Assembly: GCA_945871875.1 (NCBI GenBank)
Contig: CAMBYC010000006.1
Span: 1-42,454 of the forward strand
Direction: 5' to 3'
Length of the DNA: 42,454 bases
Source of the DNA: Sphingobacterium thalpophilum
GTDB taxonomy: Bacteria; Bacteroidota; Bacteroidia; Chitinophagales; Chitinophagaceae
Under the pieces are notes generated by a model, which did not search any database, had not been told where the DNA came from, and saw only the letters and a program-made list of their open reading frames with translations. Numbering within the stretch: the first letter of the stretch is position 1; the number at the start of each line of letters is the position of its first letter. The position numbers and the translations under genes are program-made. Below, one piece after another: positions 33,323 through 40,970 of this stretch.

Positions 33323-34039
33323 TCAAATCTTTTTCACAGAACTAGCCCCATTACTGCGAATATCTTTAATTACACCTTCACCTTTGTAATTAACAGAACT
33401 AGCACCAGAAGCTTCAACAGACAATTCTTTGTTTACTATAATATTTATATTGCTTGCACCAGAAGCTTTAGCTTTACAAATTTCTGATGACAATTCAATT
33501 GCTTTTATTGAACTTGCTCCACTTGCATTAGCAGCTGTATAGTTTGATTTTCCCTTTAATGTTATTCTTGAACTTCCATTGGAATTCAATTGAAGGTTTT
33601 TAACATCTACTTCACCATTAAAGTTACTTGCTCCACTTACTTGAATATCTAAATCAACAGTTTTAAGAATTCCGTTAAGGTTTATTGAAGTTGAACCAGA
33701 ACCTGTAATTTCAGTTAGTTTTTTAAAAGAAACATAGGCTTTTAGTTTCAAATCAGGCATTCTAATCCAAGTTTTGCTATCATAATATATTTCCAACCTG
33801 TTGCCAACTACTTTGGTGATAATTCTATTTCTGACTTCTTCATCTCTTGCAGAAACAACTACTTCATCTTTATCATCCTGAGTTAAAAAAAGTTGTATTC
33901 CTCCTGAAACTGAAATCTCACTAAACGCATCTACCGACCTCTTTTCTGCCAATCTGTCTGAAATAGTAATTTTTTCTTGTGCCATTGTTGAAAAAGAAAT
34001 TACCAAAAAAAAGCCAACTATCCAATTGCTGTATTTCAT
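33323..34039 (-). CDS. Secreted head-GIN-domain protein (DUF2807)
   Basis: 238 residues from ATG 34039. The track's N-terminal 32 residues (from 34135) read antisense through the TPP riboswitch and are rejected. Signal peptide MKYSNWIVGFFLVISFSTMAQ, then the GIN/auto-adhesin domain: repeated short beta-helix rungs with SGGIQLFL, ITGSGSTSINLNG, VSGASNFNG, ASGASSIKA, KASGASNINI and VEASGASSVNY. The SGAS rungs form a right-handed beta-helix in the family. Extracellular or periplasmic; role unknown. The stop is 4 bp from the heptad-repeat block. Confidence 0.88.
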   Translation of the reverse strand: MKYSNWIVGFFLVISFSTMAQEKITISDRLAEKRSVDAFSEISVSGGIQLFLTQDDKDEVVVSARDEEVRNRIITKVVGNRLEIYYDSKTWIRMPDLKLKAYVSFKKLTEITGSGSTSINLNGILKTVDLDIQVSGASNFNGEVDVKNLQLNSNGSSRITLKGKSNYTAANASGASSIKAIELSSEICKAKASGASNINIIVNKELSVEASGASSVNYKGEGVIKDIRSNGASSVKKI

Positions 34040-34100
34040 GTTATGTGATTTTAAATTTGAAAACTTAAATGAATTACAATTATAATGATTTTTTTTGCAA

Positions 34101-34108
34101 TAGATTTG
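34101..34108 (+). promoter_or_regulatory. -7 box before the TPP riboswitch
   Basis: TAGATTTG, perfect TAnnTTTG match, 8 nt before the riboswitch P1 strand; transcription would begin almost at the aptamer. Confidence 0.6.
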
Positions 34109-34115
34109 CATTTCG

Positions 34116-34193
34116 TTCCCGGGGTGCTGCGGCAAATGCCAACGCTGAGATTATACCCGTAGAACCTGATCAGGATAATGCCTGCGCAGGGAA
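34116..34193 (+). ncRNA. TPP riboswitch (THI element)
   Basis: Contains the conserved THI-box blocks in order: GGGGTGC, CGCTGAGATTATACCCGT, GAACCTGATCAGGATAATGC and GCGCAGGGAA. TTCCC (34116-34120) can pair with GGGAA (34189-34193) to close the structure. Senses thiamine pyrophosphate. It lies 84 nt upstream of a TonB-dependent receptor gene on the same strand, so that gene is its target; the usual sense of control would be repression by TPP. Confidence 0.96.
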
Positions 34194-34224
34194 GGTTACC
34201 GACTTTTATGCGGCTCCTTTCCTG
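34187..34224 (+). terminator. Terminator-like hairpin overlapping the 3-prime end of the TPP aptamer
   Basis: CAGGGAAGG (34187-34195) pairs with CCTTTCCTG (34216-34224) over 9 bp with one G-U; CCG/CGG extends it inside; TTTTT follows at 34225-34229. Its left arm uses conserved aptamer bases, so hairpin and folded aptamer exclude each other. A second hairpin GTCTCTTT/AAAGAGAC (34239-34262) lies just before the start codon. Confidence 0.6.
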
Positions 34225-34276
34225 TTTTTGTAAACCCCGTCTCTTTAAAAATCAAAAGAGACTTAAACAAAAACAG

Positions 34277-36640
34277 ATGAAAAAGTTTTTTTTGCTCAGT
34301 TTTTGCCTATTTACGGCAATTTTAGCCCAATCACAAAGTATTGTTAAAGGTAAGATTACTGCTCTCGAAGATGGTACGCCCATCTCAAATGCAACCATCA
34401 AATCTTCAAAAGGTCAAATTTGGTTGGTTGATGAAAACGGATTTTTCAACTTTCAAGTTTCTGCAAAGGACAGTTTGATGCTTGAAATTTCAGCAATTGG
34501 ATACGTAACTTGGAAAGGGAAAATTGATCCATCACAACTGCTAAACATTAATTTAGAACAAAACAAAAGCTTGATGCAACCTATTGAGCTGCTAGCAGTA
34601 AGAGCGGCTGATCGATCTCCTTTTACCAAAACAACCTTAAATGCGAGTGCAATTGTTAAACAAAATTTTGGGCAAGACATCCCATTTTTATTAAACCAAA
34701 CTCCTAGCGTTGTGATTCATTCTGATGCGGGAAATGGTGTTGGCTATACAGGTATTCGAATTCGAGGATCAGATGCATCACGCATTAATGTAACTATAAA
34801 CGGTATTCCCTATAATGATGCAGAATCCCAAGGAACTTTTTTTGTAAATCTCCCAGACTTTGCTTCATCTTTAAACAGCATTCAAGTGCAACGTGGCGTA
34901 GGAACCAGCAGCAATGGTGCTGGTGCATTTGGTGCAACGCTCAATCTTTCAACAAACGATATAATAGAAAACCAATATGCTGAAATCAATTCTAGTTTAG
35001 GATCTTTCCAAACTTTAAAAAATACTATTAAAGTTGGTACAGGATTACTAAACAACCATTTTACAATAGATGGAAGATTGTCTAGAATTTCAAGTGCTGG
35101 ATATATTGATAGAGCTTCAAGCAACTTACAATCTTATTATATTTCAGCTGCTTATCTTAACAAAAAATCTTCTTTAAGATTGAACGTATTCTCAGGAAAA
35201 GAAAAAACTTATCAAGCTTGGAATGGAGTTTCAGAAGCAAATTTGATAACAAATAGAACATTAAATACAACAGGAACCGAAAAACCAGGTAATCCTTACG
35301 ATAATGAAACCGATAATTATAGTCAAACTCATCTACAATTGTTTTATAACCAAACATTAAAAAAAGATTGGAAATTAAATGTTGCAAGCTTTTATACACG
35401 TGGATTGGGCTATTACGAACAATACAAAGCAGAAAATGCTTATGCCGATTATGGATTAAAAGATTTTATTGATAATAAAGATACTATTAGAACAACCGAT
35501 TTTATTAGGCGGCTTTGGTTGAACAATCACTTTTTTGGCAACAATTTTTCTTTGCAGCAAAAAAATAAAAAATCTGAATTCATAATTGGCGGTGGCTGGA
35601 ACATTTATTTAGGCAATCATTATGGTGAGGTAATTTGGGCAAAACAAGGATTAACAGAACCACATCGTTGGTATCAATTGAATTCAAATAAAAAAGATTT
35701 CAATTTTTACAGCAAATGGCAGCAAAAGATATCGAACCATTTTACATTTTTTACTGATTTACAATTCAGACAAGTATCTTATTCAATCAATGGATTCAGA
35801 TACAACCCTGATTTGATGATTGATAACCATTGGAGTTTTCTAAATCCAAAATTAGGAATTAGCCATTCAAAAAATAATTGGTTTAGCTATTTGTCGTATG
35901 CAATATCAAGTAAAGAACCGAATCGAGATGATTTTGAAGCAGGTAAATTACAATTGCCAAAACCTGAAAAATTGCATGATTTAGAATTGGGAATTGAAAG
36001 AAGATCAGAAACATTAAATTTTGGAGCTGCTTTTTACTATATGAAATATGTGGATCAATTGATTTTAACCGGACAAATTAATGATGTAGGGGCATATACA
36101 AGAACCAATATCCCCAATAGTTATCGAGCTGGTATTGAACTTACTACAAGATGGAAACCTTCCACGTGGGCAACTCTTTCTGGGAACTTAACTTATTCGC
36201 AAAATAAGATAAGCAAGTTCACTGCTTATTACGACGATTATGACAATTTTTCCCAAAAACAAGAAACCTTTTCTAATACTGATATTGCATTATCTCCAAA
36301 TCTAACTGGAGCAGTAACTTTAACCGTAAATCCTATTAAAAACACTGCAATTGACTTTTTGAGCAAATATGTTTCAAGACAATATCTTGATAATACCTCA
36401 AGAATAAACCGAAGTTTAGAAGCATTTTTTGTGCAAGATATAAGATTGGCTTATGTAATGAAAACAAAGCTGGTTAAAGAGATAAACTGGGGATTTCAAG
36501 TAAACAATATTTTTAACAAGTTGTACCAACCCAATGGATATACTTATTCTTATTATTATAATGGAAAATTAGAAACTGAAAACTTTTACTATCCAATGGC
36601 AGGAACCAATTTCATGATATCAATGAATATAAAATTGTAA
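34277..36640 (+). CDS. TonB-dependent outer-membrane receptor, predicted thiamine uptake
   Basis: 787 residues from ATG 34277, which follows an A-rich stretch; the track's 33-residue extension lies in the riboswitch and is rejected. Signal peptide MKKFFLLSFCLFTAILAQSQ; carboxypeptidase-regulatory-like beta domain about 22-105 (VKGKITALEDGTPISNATI); plug domain about 115-235 (IRIRGSDASRINVTINGIPY, QVQRGVGTSSNGAGAFGATL); then a 22-strand barrel ending in MISMNIKL. Imports a scarce ligand using TonB energy. The TPP riboswitch upstream makes thiamine or a precursor the likely ligand. No SusD partner, inner-membrane thiamine transporter or thi gene is adjacent. A terminator follows. Confidence 0.9.
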   Translation: MKKFFLLSFCLFTAILAQSQSIVKGKITALEDGTPISNATIKSSKGQIWLVDENGFFNFQVSAKDSLMLEISAIGYVTWKGKIDPSQLLNINLEQNKSLMQPIELLAVRAADRSPFTKTTLNASAIVKQNFGQDIPFLLNQTPSVVIHSDAGNGVGYTGIRIRGSDASRINVTINGIPYNDAESQGTFFVNLPDFASSLNSIQVQRGVGTSSNGAGAFGATLNLSTNDIIENQYAEINSSLGSFQTLKNTIKVGTGLLNNHFTIDGRLSRISSAGYIDRASSNLQSYYISAAYLNKKSSLRLNVFSGKEKTYQAWNGVSEANLITNRTLNTTGTEKPGNPYDNETDNYSQTHLQLFYNQTLKKDWKLNVASFYTRGLGYYEQYKAENAYADYGLKDFIDNKDTIRTTDFIRRLWLNNHFFGNNFSLQQKNKKSEFIIGGGWNIYLGNHYGEVIWAKQGLTEPHRWYQLNSNKKDFNFYSKWQQKISNHFTFFTDLQFRQVSYSINGFRYNPDLMIDNHWSFLNPKLGISHSKNNWFSYLSYAISSKEPNRDDFEAGKLQLPKPEKLHDLELGIERRSETLNFGAAFYYMKYVDQLILTGQINDVGAYTRTNIPNSYRAGIELTTRWKPSTWATLSGNLTYSQNKISKFTAYYDDYDNFSQKQETFSNTDIALSPNLTGAVTLTVNPIKNTAIDFLSKYVSRQYLDNTSRINRSLEAFFVQDIRLAYVMKTKLVKEINWGFQVNNIFNKLYQPNGYTYSYYYNGKLETENFYYPMAGTNFMISMNIKL

Positions 36641-36670
36641 TTCAAAGCGATTGAGATATAGAATAAAACG

Positions 36671-36710
36671 AAAGGTAATAATCAATTAATATAATTTGAT
36701 TATCACCTTT
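36671..36710 (+). terminator. Terminator after the TonB-dependent receptor
   Basis: AAAGGTAATAATCAA (36671-36685) pairs with TTGATTATCACCTTT (36696-36710), 14 of 15 positions, followed by TGTTTTAT. Confidence 0.8.
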
Positions 36711-36733
36711 TGTTTTATATCATTATTTACTGA

Positions 36734-37036
36734 TTAAAACTTTTCTTGCCAAGCAAGCATACCACCAATAAGGTTTTTAACATTTGTAAAACCCAAAGTT
36801 TCTAAAATCAAAGCAGCCTGACCACTGCGATTACCACTTCTACAATACAAGATTACTTCCTGTTCTTTTAAGTTATCAATTTCACTTGTGTCGAAATCTT
36901 TTATTTTTCCGAGTGGAACCAATAACCCGCCAATGTTGAATGCATCGTGTTCAAAAGATTCTCTAACATCAACAAGTTGGAGATTTTCATTTGCATCCAA
37001 CCGCTTTTTCACTTCTTCAGGAGTAATAGTAAGCAT
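36734..37036 (-). CDS. Single-domain rhodanese-like protein
   Basis: 100 residues, one rhodanese domain: LVDVRESFEHDAFNIGG and the active-site loop ILYCRSGNRSGQAA with the persulfide-carrying Cys. Close to GlpE/PspE-type stand-alone sulfurtransferases; no signal peptide, so cytoplasmic. Lies 28 nt after the PASTA gene at the end of a minus-strand run of five genes. Sulfur acceptor unknown. Confidence 0.88.
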   Translation of the reverse strand: MLTITPEEVKKRLDANENLQLVDVRESFEHDAFNIGGLLVPLGKIKDFDTSEIDNLKEQEVILYCRSGNRSGQAALILETLGFTNVKNLIGGMLAWQEKF

Positions 37037-37064
37037 AATACTTTCTTTGGAGTTTTTTAATAAA

Positions 37065-37868
37065 TTAATATTTAGCGGCTGTATCTATTAATGATACTGG
37101 TTTTGTGATTGCCAACCGTATATCCATTAACTGTCCGCTTCTAATTGTGTTTTTTTGGTTATCATCTTTAAGAGGTGAAGGGTTTTGCCAATACACATAG
37201 CCAGCTGTTGTGTCAGTAAGGTTTGCATCTAATAAAACCACACCCATGGTAATTCCAGATGCTTCTAATAGGATTGAAGCTTCTGGATAGGACATTCCAA
37301 ACAAATCGGGAACTGGAATTTCTTCTGCCCCTAATCCAGATCCCAATTCTAGATCTATTCTGCTACCTAATGCAATTTTACTACCTGCCCTTATTGGAAC
37401 ATTGTTAAACAATTGGGTTTTTACCGCATTTTTTGCTAAATCAGGCACATAAGTTATGGCACCCAATTTTAAACCCTTTGCTCTTATTTCAAGTTCTGCA
37501 GTTCTATAACTCATTCCAACCAAATTGGGCATATCAATTAAAGGTGCAATGCCGCTGTTTATAGTAAGATAAACAGTTCTGTTTACTTTCACTGTTGCTT
37601 CAGGATCTGGAAATTGCTTAAGTACCACTAATGGCATTTCTGTTTCATTAAAAACAGAATCTTGAATTACAACTTCAAAACCTTCTTTTTCAAGCATTTT
37701 TTTTGCATCATTAAAAGATTTACCTATTATATCTGGTACAATCAGTTGTTGACCATGACTTGTCCAAAACTTTAATGTTTGTAAAAACACAAACAAAACT
37801 AATGCTGATATAAGTAATCCGGATAGGATATTGAATACCAGAGATTTTTTAAAAAGTTTTTCAAACAC
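37065..37868 (-). CDS. Membrane-anchored PASTA-domain protein
   Basis: 267 residues. Short cytoplasmic N-terminus, one membrane helix (about 12-32, VFNILSGLLISALVLFVFLQ), then three PASTA repeats in the periplasm: IVPDIIGKSFNDAKKMLEKE, DMPNLVGMSYRTAELEIRAK and PVPDLFGMSYPEASILLEAS. No kinase or transpeptidase domain is attached. PASTA domains bind peptidoglycan or muropeptides in other proteins. It begins 11 nt after ddl, which supports a cell-wall role, perhaps in sensing or scaffolding. Confidence 0.9.
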   Translation of the reverse strand: MFEKLFKKSLVFNILSGLLISALVLFVFLQTLKFWTSHGQQLIVPDIIGKSFNDAKKMLEKEGFEVVIQDSVFNETEMPLVVLKQFPDPEATVKVNRTVYLTINSGIAPLIDMPNLVGMSYRTAELEIRAKGLKLGAITYVPDLAKNAVKTQLFNNVPIRAGSKIALGSRIDLELGSGLGAEEIPVPDLFGMSYPEASILLEASGITMGVVLLDANLTDTTAGYVYWQNPSPLKDDNQKNTIRSGQLMDIRLAITKPVSLIDTAAKY

Positions 37869-37879
37869 TATGAATAGTT

Positions 37880-38869
37880 TTATTGTTTTGGAAGAATTTC
37901 TTCAATCAATGAAGTATAAAAAGACATCAAATCCATTCCTGAAGCACGCACTTGTTGGGGCACTATACTAGCAGCCGATTGGCCAGGAACTGTATTTATT
38001 TCCAATAAAAAAAGCTTGCCGCTATTTTCATTGTATATAAAATCTATCCTTATAACTCCTTTACAATTGAACAATTCATACAATTTAGAAGCTGTTTGTT
38101 GAACTAGATTCGTTAATTCATCATCACAATTTGCTGGAGTAATTTCTTTTGACATGCCATTGTATTTGGCATCGTAATCAAAAAATTCTTTTTCAGTAAT
38201 GATTTCAGTAAAAGGCAAAGGTATAATTTCTCCATTTTTACGATAGATGCCAATAGTGAATTCTCTTCCATTTATAAATTCTTCTAATAAAATTTGGTTG
38301 TCTTCTTTAAATGCTTTTGTAATTGCAAGATCTAGTTCTTCGGGTTTATTCACTTTACTCATTCCGATGCTAGAACCACCATTATTAGGCTTTACAAAAA
38401 GAGGAAGTGTTAATTTTTGAAGAATAGAAGCAGCAGGCAAAGCTGAATGCTGGAACATCACAATAGATTTTGCTGTATTTATACCGCCGGCTGCGGCAAT
38501 AGCAATTGTATATTTTTTATTAAATGTAACAGCAGATGAAGAAGCATCACAAGAAGTATAAGGAATATCAAGCATATCAAAATATCCTTGCAATTTTCCA
38601 TCTTCACCAGGGGTACCGTGGATACCAATTAATACACCATCAAATAATACTTTCTCACCTTGAATGGTTAATGAAAAATCATTTTTATCTACTAATACAA
38701 TGTTATTGTCAACAATTTTATGGAACCAACTATCTTTAGTTATATCAATTCTGTAAACATCAAACTTAGAAACATCTACATTTTGCTGTATAGTTATTGC
38801 ACTTGCATAAGAAATAACAGCTTCGCCAGAATATCCGCCAGTTACAAAAGCTATACGTGGTTTACTCAT
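37880..38869 (-). CDS. ddl: D-alanine--D-alanine ligase
   Basis: 329-residue ATP-grasp ligase making D-Ala-D-Ala for peptidoglycan. N-domain FVTGGYSGEAVISYASA (the GGxSxE box), IHGTPGEDGKLQGYFDMLDI, ATP-grasp lysine in LFVKPNNGGSSIGMSKV, and metal ligands in RIDFIYNENSGKLFLLEINT with VPGQS. Length typical. Cytoplasmic. Upstream neighbour is the SnoaL-like lipoprotein gene (31 nt); downstream the PASTA gene. Confidence 0.95.
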   Translation of the reverse strand: MSKPRIAFVTGGYSGEAVISYASAITIQQNVDVSKFDVYRIDITKDSWFHKIVDNNIVLVDKNDFSLTIQGEKVLFDGVLIGIHGTPGEDGKLQGYFDMLDIPYTSCDASSSAVTFNKKYTIAIAAAGGINTAKSIVMFQHSALPAASILQKLTLPLFVKPNNGGSSIGMSKVNKPEELDLAITKAFKEDNQILLEEFINGREFTIGIYRKNGEIIPLPFTEIITEKEFFDYDAKYNGMSKEITPANCDDELTNLVQQTASKLYELFNCKGVIRIDFIYNENSGKLFLLEINTVPGQSAASIVPQQVRASGMDLMSFYTSLIEEILPKQ

Positions 38870-38900
38870 TTATTTTTAAGTTGAATATTTAGATATAAGT

Positions 38901-39347
38901 TTAATCATGCTTTTCCAATACAAACTTCCACTTTCCGTCTGGTTGTTTTTTCCAAATGGTAACATAGCTTCCTTGTTGCATGGTAGTTGTATCTTTTTTA
39001 AGAAAAAAAGTTCCATAAGTATAACCCATTTCGCCAGAGGAAGCAACTTCTCCACCAAGTGGATTCCAAGTAAGTTCAAGATTCGCATCATTCATATTTG
39101 CAATAAATAGAATAGCATCAGCCCCAATAATAGGAATAGTATTTGAATGCAACAAAACTGCATCATCAGCTATAAATTGCAAAAAAGCTTTATGCATTCC
39201 TTTTAGCTTACTGTATTCGGAAAAAGCTATGTCTGCTTTTTGCATTTCAATTAAAGCTTCTTCATTGGTATTAATTTCTTCTTTCTCGGTAGAAAAAAAA
39301 CTACACGAAGTGGTAAAAAATAGCAAACAAAGAGAAATAAATTTCAT
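38901..39347 (-). CDS. SnoaL/DUF4440-like lipoprotein
   Basis: 148 residues. Signal peptide MKFISLCLLFFTTSC with lipobox Cys15. The rest has the cone-shaped NTF2/SnoaL pattern: N-terminal helix EALIEMQKADIAFSEYSKLK, MHKAFLQFIADDAVLLHSNT, and strands GEMGYTYGTFFLK and GSYVTIWKKQPDGKWKFVLE. This resembles DUF4440 proteins, which include ketosteroid-isomerase-like folds, mostly of unknown activity. Periplasmic lipid-anchored. Role unknown. Confidence 0.8.
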   Translation of the reverse strand: MKFISLCLLFFTTSCSFFSTEKEEINTNEEALIEMQKADIAFSEYSKLKGMHKAFLQFIADDAVLLHSNTIPIIGADAILFIANMNDANLELTWNPLGGEVASSGEMGYTYGTFFLKKDTTTMQQGSYVTIWKKQPDGKWKFVLEKHD

Positions 39348-39372
39348 GTAAAGATTTAACCTAATGCAAAAT

Positions 39373-39720
39373 TTATGAATGTAGGCTCTCTTTTTTAGCC
39401 ATTAATTCATCAACTGTTTCAACATACATTTCGTCAGGAACGCAACAATCAACAGGACAAACTGCAGCACATTGTGGCTCTTCATGAAAACCTTGACATT
39501 CAGTACATTTATTTGCTACAATATAATAGGTATCTGTGCTAAATGGAGCATTTTTTTCTGATGCACTAATGATAGATCCATTAAGAAGCGTAAAATTTCC
39601 TCTAACAGTTGTTCCTTCAGATAATGTCCATTCTACTCCCCCTTCATAAATTGCATTATTTGGACATTCAGGTTCACAAGCTCCACAATTGATACATTCA
39701 TCAGTAATTTTAATAGCCAT
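39373..39720 (-). CDS. 2[4Fe-4S] ferredoxin, Alvin-type
   Basis: 115 residues. First cluster ligands in [16 protein letters not shown]; second in [20 protein letters not shown], where the stretched CxxC-x8-C spacing and following Cys mark the Allochromatium (Alvin) subtype. Low-potential electron carrier. Divergent from the acyl-CoA reductase with a near-palindromic shared promoter region (CAAGTTTAAATTTG), a neighbour pair seen in other Bacteroidetes; a functional link is possible but not shown. Confidence 0.93.
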   Translation of the reverse strand: MAIKITDECINCGACEPECPNNAIYEGGVEWTLSEGTTVRGNFTLLNGSIISASEKNAPFSTDTYYIVANKCTECQGFHEEPQCAAVCPVDCCVPDEMYVETVDELMAKKESLHS

Positions 39721-39747
39721 ATTTAAATATTAAATTTATCGTTAATA

Positions 39748-39779
39748 CAAGTTTAAATTTGCATATAAAGTTAGGACAA
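39748..39779. promoter_or_regulatory. Face-to-face promoters of ferredoxin and acyl-CoA reductase genes
   Basis: Plus: TAAATTTG (39754-39761) upstream of the acyl-CoA reductase. Minus: TTG (39779-39777), 21-nt spacer, TAAACTTG (39755-39748) upstream of the ferredoxin. The two -7 boxes overlap in the near-palindrome CAAGTTTAAATTTG. Confidence 0.55.
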
Positions 39780-39796
39780 TAAGAACAAATTTACAC

Positions 39797-40783
39797 ATGA
39801 ATTTACAGAACAGAATCGCAATTCTTCAACAATTACAGCAGTATTTATTATCTAAAGAGGAAACTTGGGTAGAAGCCAAAGAAAACGCAGCTTATCACAA
39901 TGCCTGGTTTCTTCCTTCTTTTATTGAAATTGCCACAAAAAATATAGCAGAACACCTTTTAAATATAGAAACTTTAGGAAAAGCCATCAATATTTATCCT
40001 CAAACACAAAATCCGCAAAACATAGGAATAATTATGGCGGGAAATATTCCACTTGTAGGGTTTCATGATTTTTTATGTGTTTTTTTAAGTGGTCATAAAC
40101 AAACGATCAAACTATCATCAAAAGACAATAATTTACTACCGCACTTGGTGGAAAAGATGAGAGCATGGAATCCTGAAATTCAAAAAATAGTTCAATTTGC
40201 AGAAATGCTTAACGGATGTGATGCTTACATCGCAACAGGTTCAAACAATTCAGCAAGATATTTTCATCAATATTTTGGTAAATTTCCTAATATCATCCGA
40301 AAGAACAGAACATCAATTGCCATTCTTGATGGCACAGAAACAAATGAAGAACTTATTCTTTTGGCAGATGATATACAGTTGTATTTTGGACTAGGCTGTA
40401 GAAATGTAACTCAAGTTTTAGTGCCAGAAGAATATGACTTTCTGCCATTACTAAATGCATTAGACAAGTATGATTATCTGATGGATGCACACAAATATAA
40501 ACACAATTATGATTATGTATTGACGATAAACATAATGAACAATACAAGTTATAAAACCAATGGCTCAATTGTTTTAACCCCAAACCCATCTCCCTTCTCT
40601 GTTATTTCAAGCTTAAATTACGATTATTATAAAAACTTAGAAAGTGTAATTTCAACTATCGACAAGGAACAGTTGCAAGTAATCATTGGGCATTCTTTTA
40701 AGCCATTTGGAGAGGCACAATGTCCAAGTTTTTTTGATTATGCCGATGGGATAGACATTATGGCATTTTTAAGTAACCTTTAA
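39797..40783 (+). CDS. Acyl-CoA reductase (LuxC-like)
   Basis: 328 residues related to LuxC and the aldehyde dehydrogenase fold. NIGIIMAGNIPLVGFHDFLC is the nucleotide-binding start; AYIATGSNNSARYFHQYFG and the Cys in YFGLGCRNVTQVLVPEEY fit the thioester-forming site; SFKPFGEAQCPSFFDYADGI closes the protein. Reduces a fatty acyl-CoA or acyl-ACP to an aldehyde with NAD(P)H. No luxAB or luxDE here, so not bioluminescence; lipid or aldehyde metabolism is likelier. Single gene. Confidence 0.85.
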   Translation: MNLQNRIAILQQLQQYLLSKEETWVEAKENAAYHNAWFLPSFIEIATKNIAEHLLNIETLGKAINIYPQTQNPQNIGIIMAGNIPLVGFHDFLCVFLSGHKQTIKLSSKDNNLLPHLVEKMRAWNPEIQKIVQFAEMLNGCDAYIATGSNNSARYFHQYFGKFPNIIRKNRTSIAILDGTETNEELILLADDIQLYFGLGCRNVTQVLVPEEYDFLPLLNALDKYDYLMDAHKYKHNYDYVLTINIMNNTSYKTNGSIVLTPNPSPFSVISSLNYDYYKNLESVISTIDKEQLQVIIGHSFKPFGEAQCPSFFDYADGIDIMAFLSNL

Positions 40784-40910
40784 AGTAAAATAAACTGTCA
40801 AAATGCTAGCTAATAATGTTGTAATTTTAATACCTATTTATAATATTTATTCAATAAACTAAAATTTTGTTAAAAGTTATACATTAACAATTTCAAAGTT
40901 GTCAGCTTTA

Positions 40911-40918
40911 TATTTTTG
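40911..40918 (+). promoter_or_regulatory. -7 box for the HtrA-like protease gene
   Basis: TATTTTTG, perfect TAnnTTTG match, 52 nt before the ATG. No clear -33 box. Confidence 0.5.
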
Positions 40919-40970
40919 CAAACCAAAAGGCATACAATTTGCTAATTTTAAATTTTAAATTCTTAATACA

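Noticed and set aside
34039-34135. N-terminal extension of the GIN-domain protein in the ORF track
   Set aside because: It reads antisense through the TPP riboswitch; the ATG at 34039 gives a proper signal peptide.
34193-34222. Third GGTTACC (34194-34200 region) as another ECF promoter
   Set aside because: No TATTAA at 16 nt; the bases are explained by the riboswitch expression platform.
36159-36175. CCACGTGG palindrome as a parS site
   Set aside because: Lies inside the TonB receptor coding sequence, lacks the GTTTCAC-type arms, and is far from parAB.
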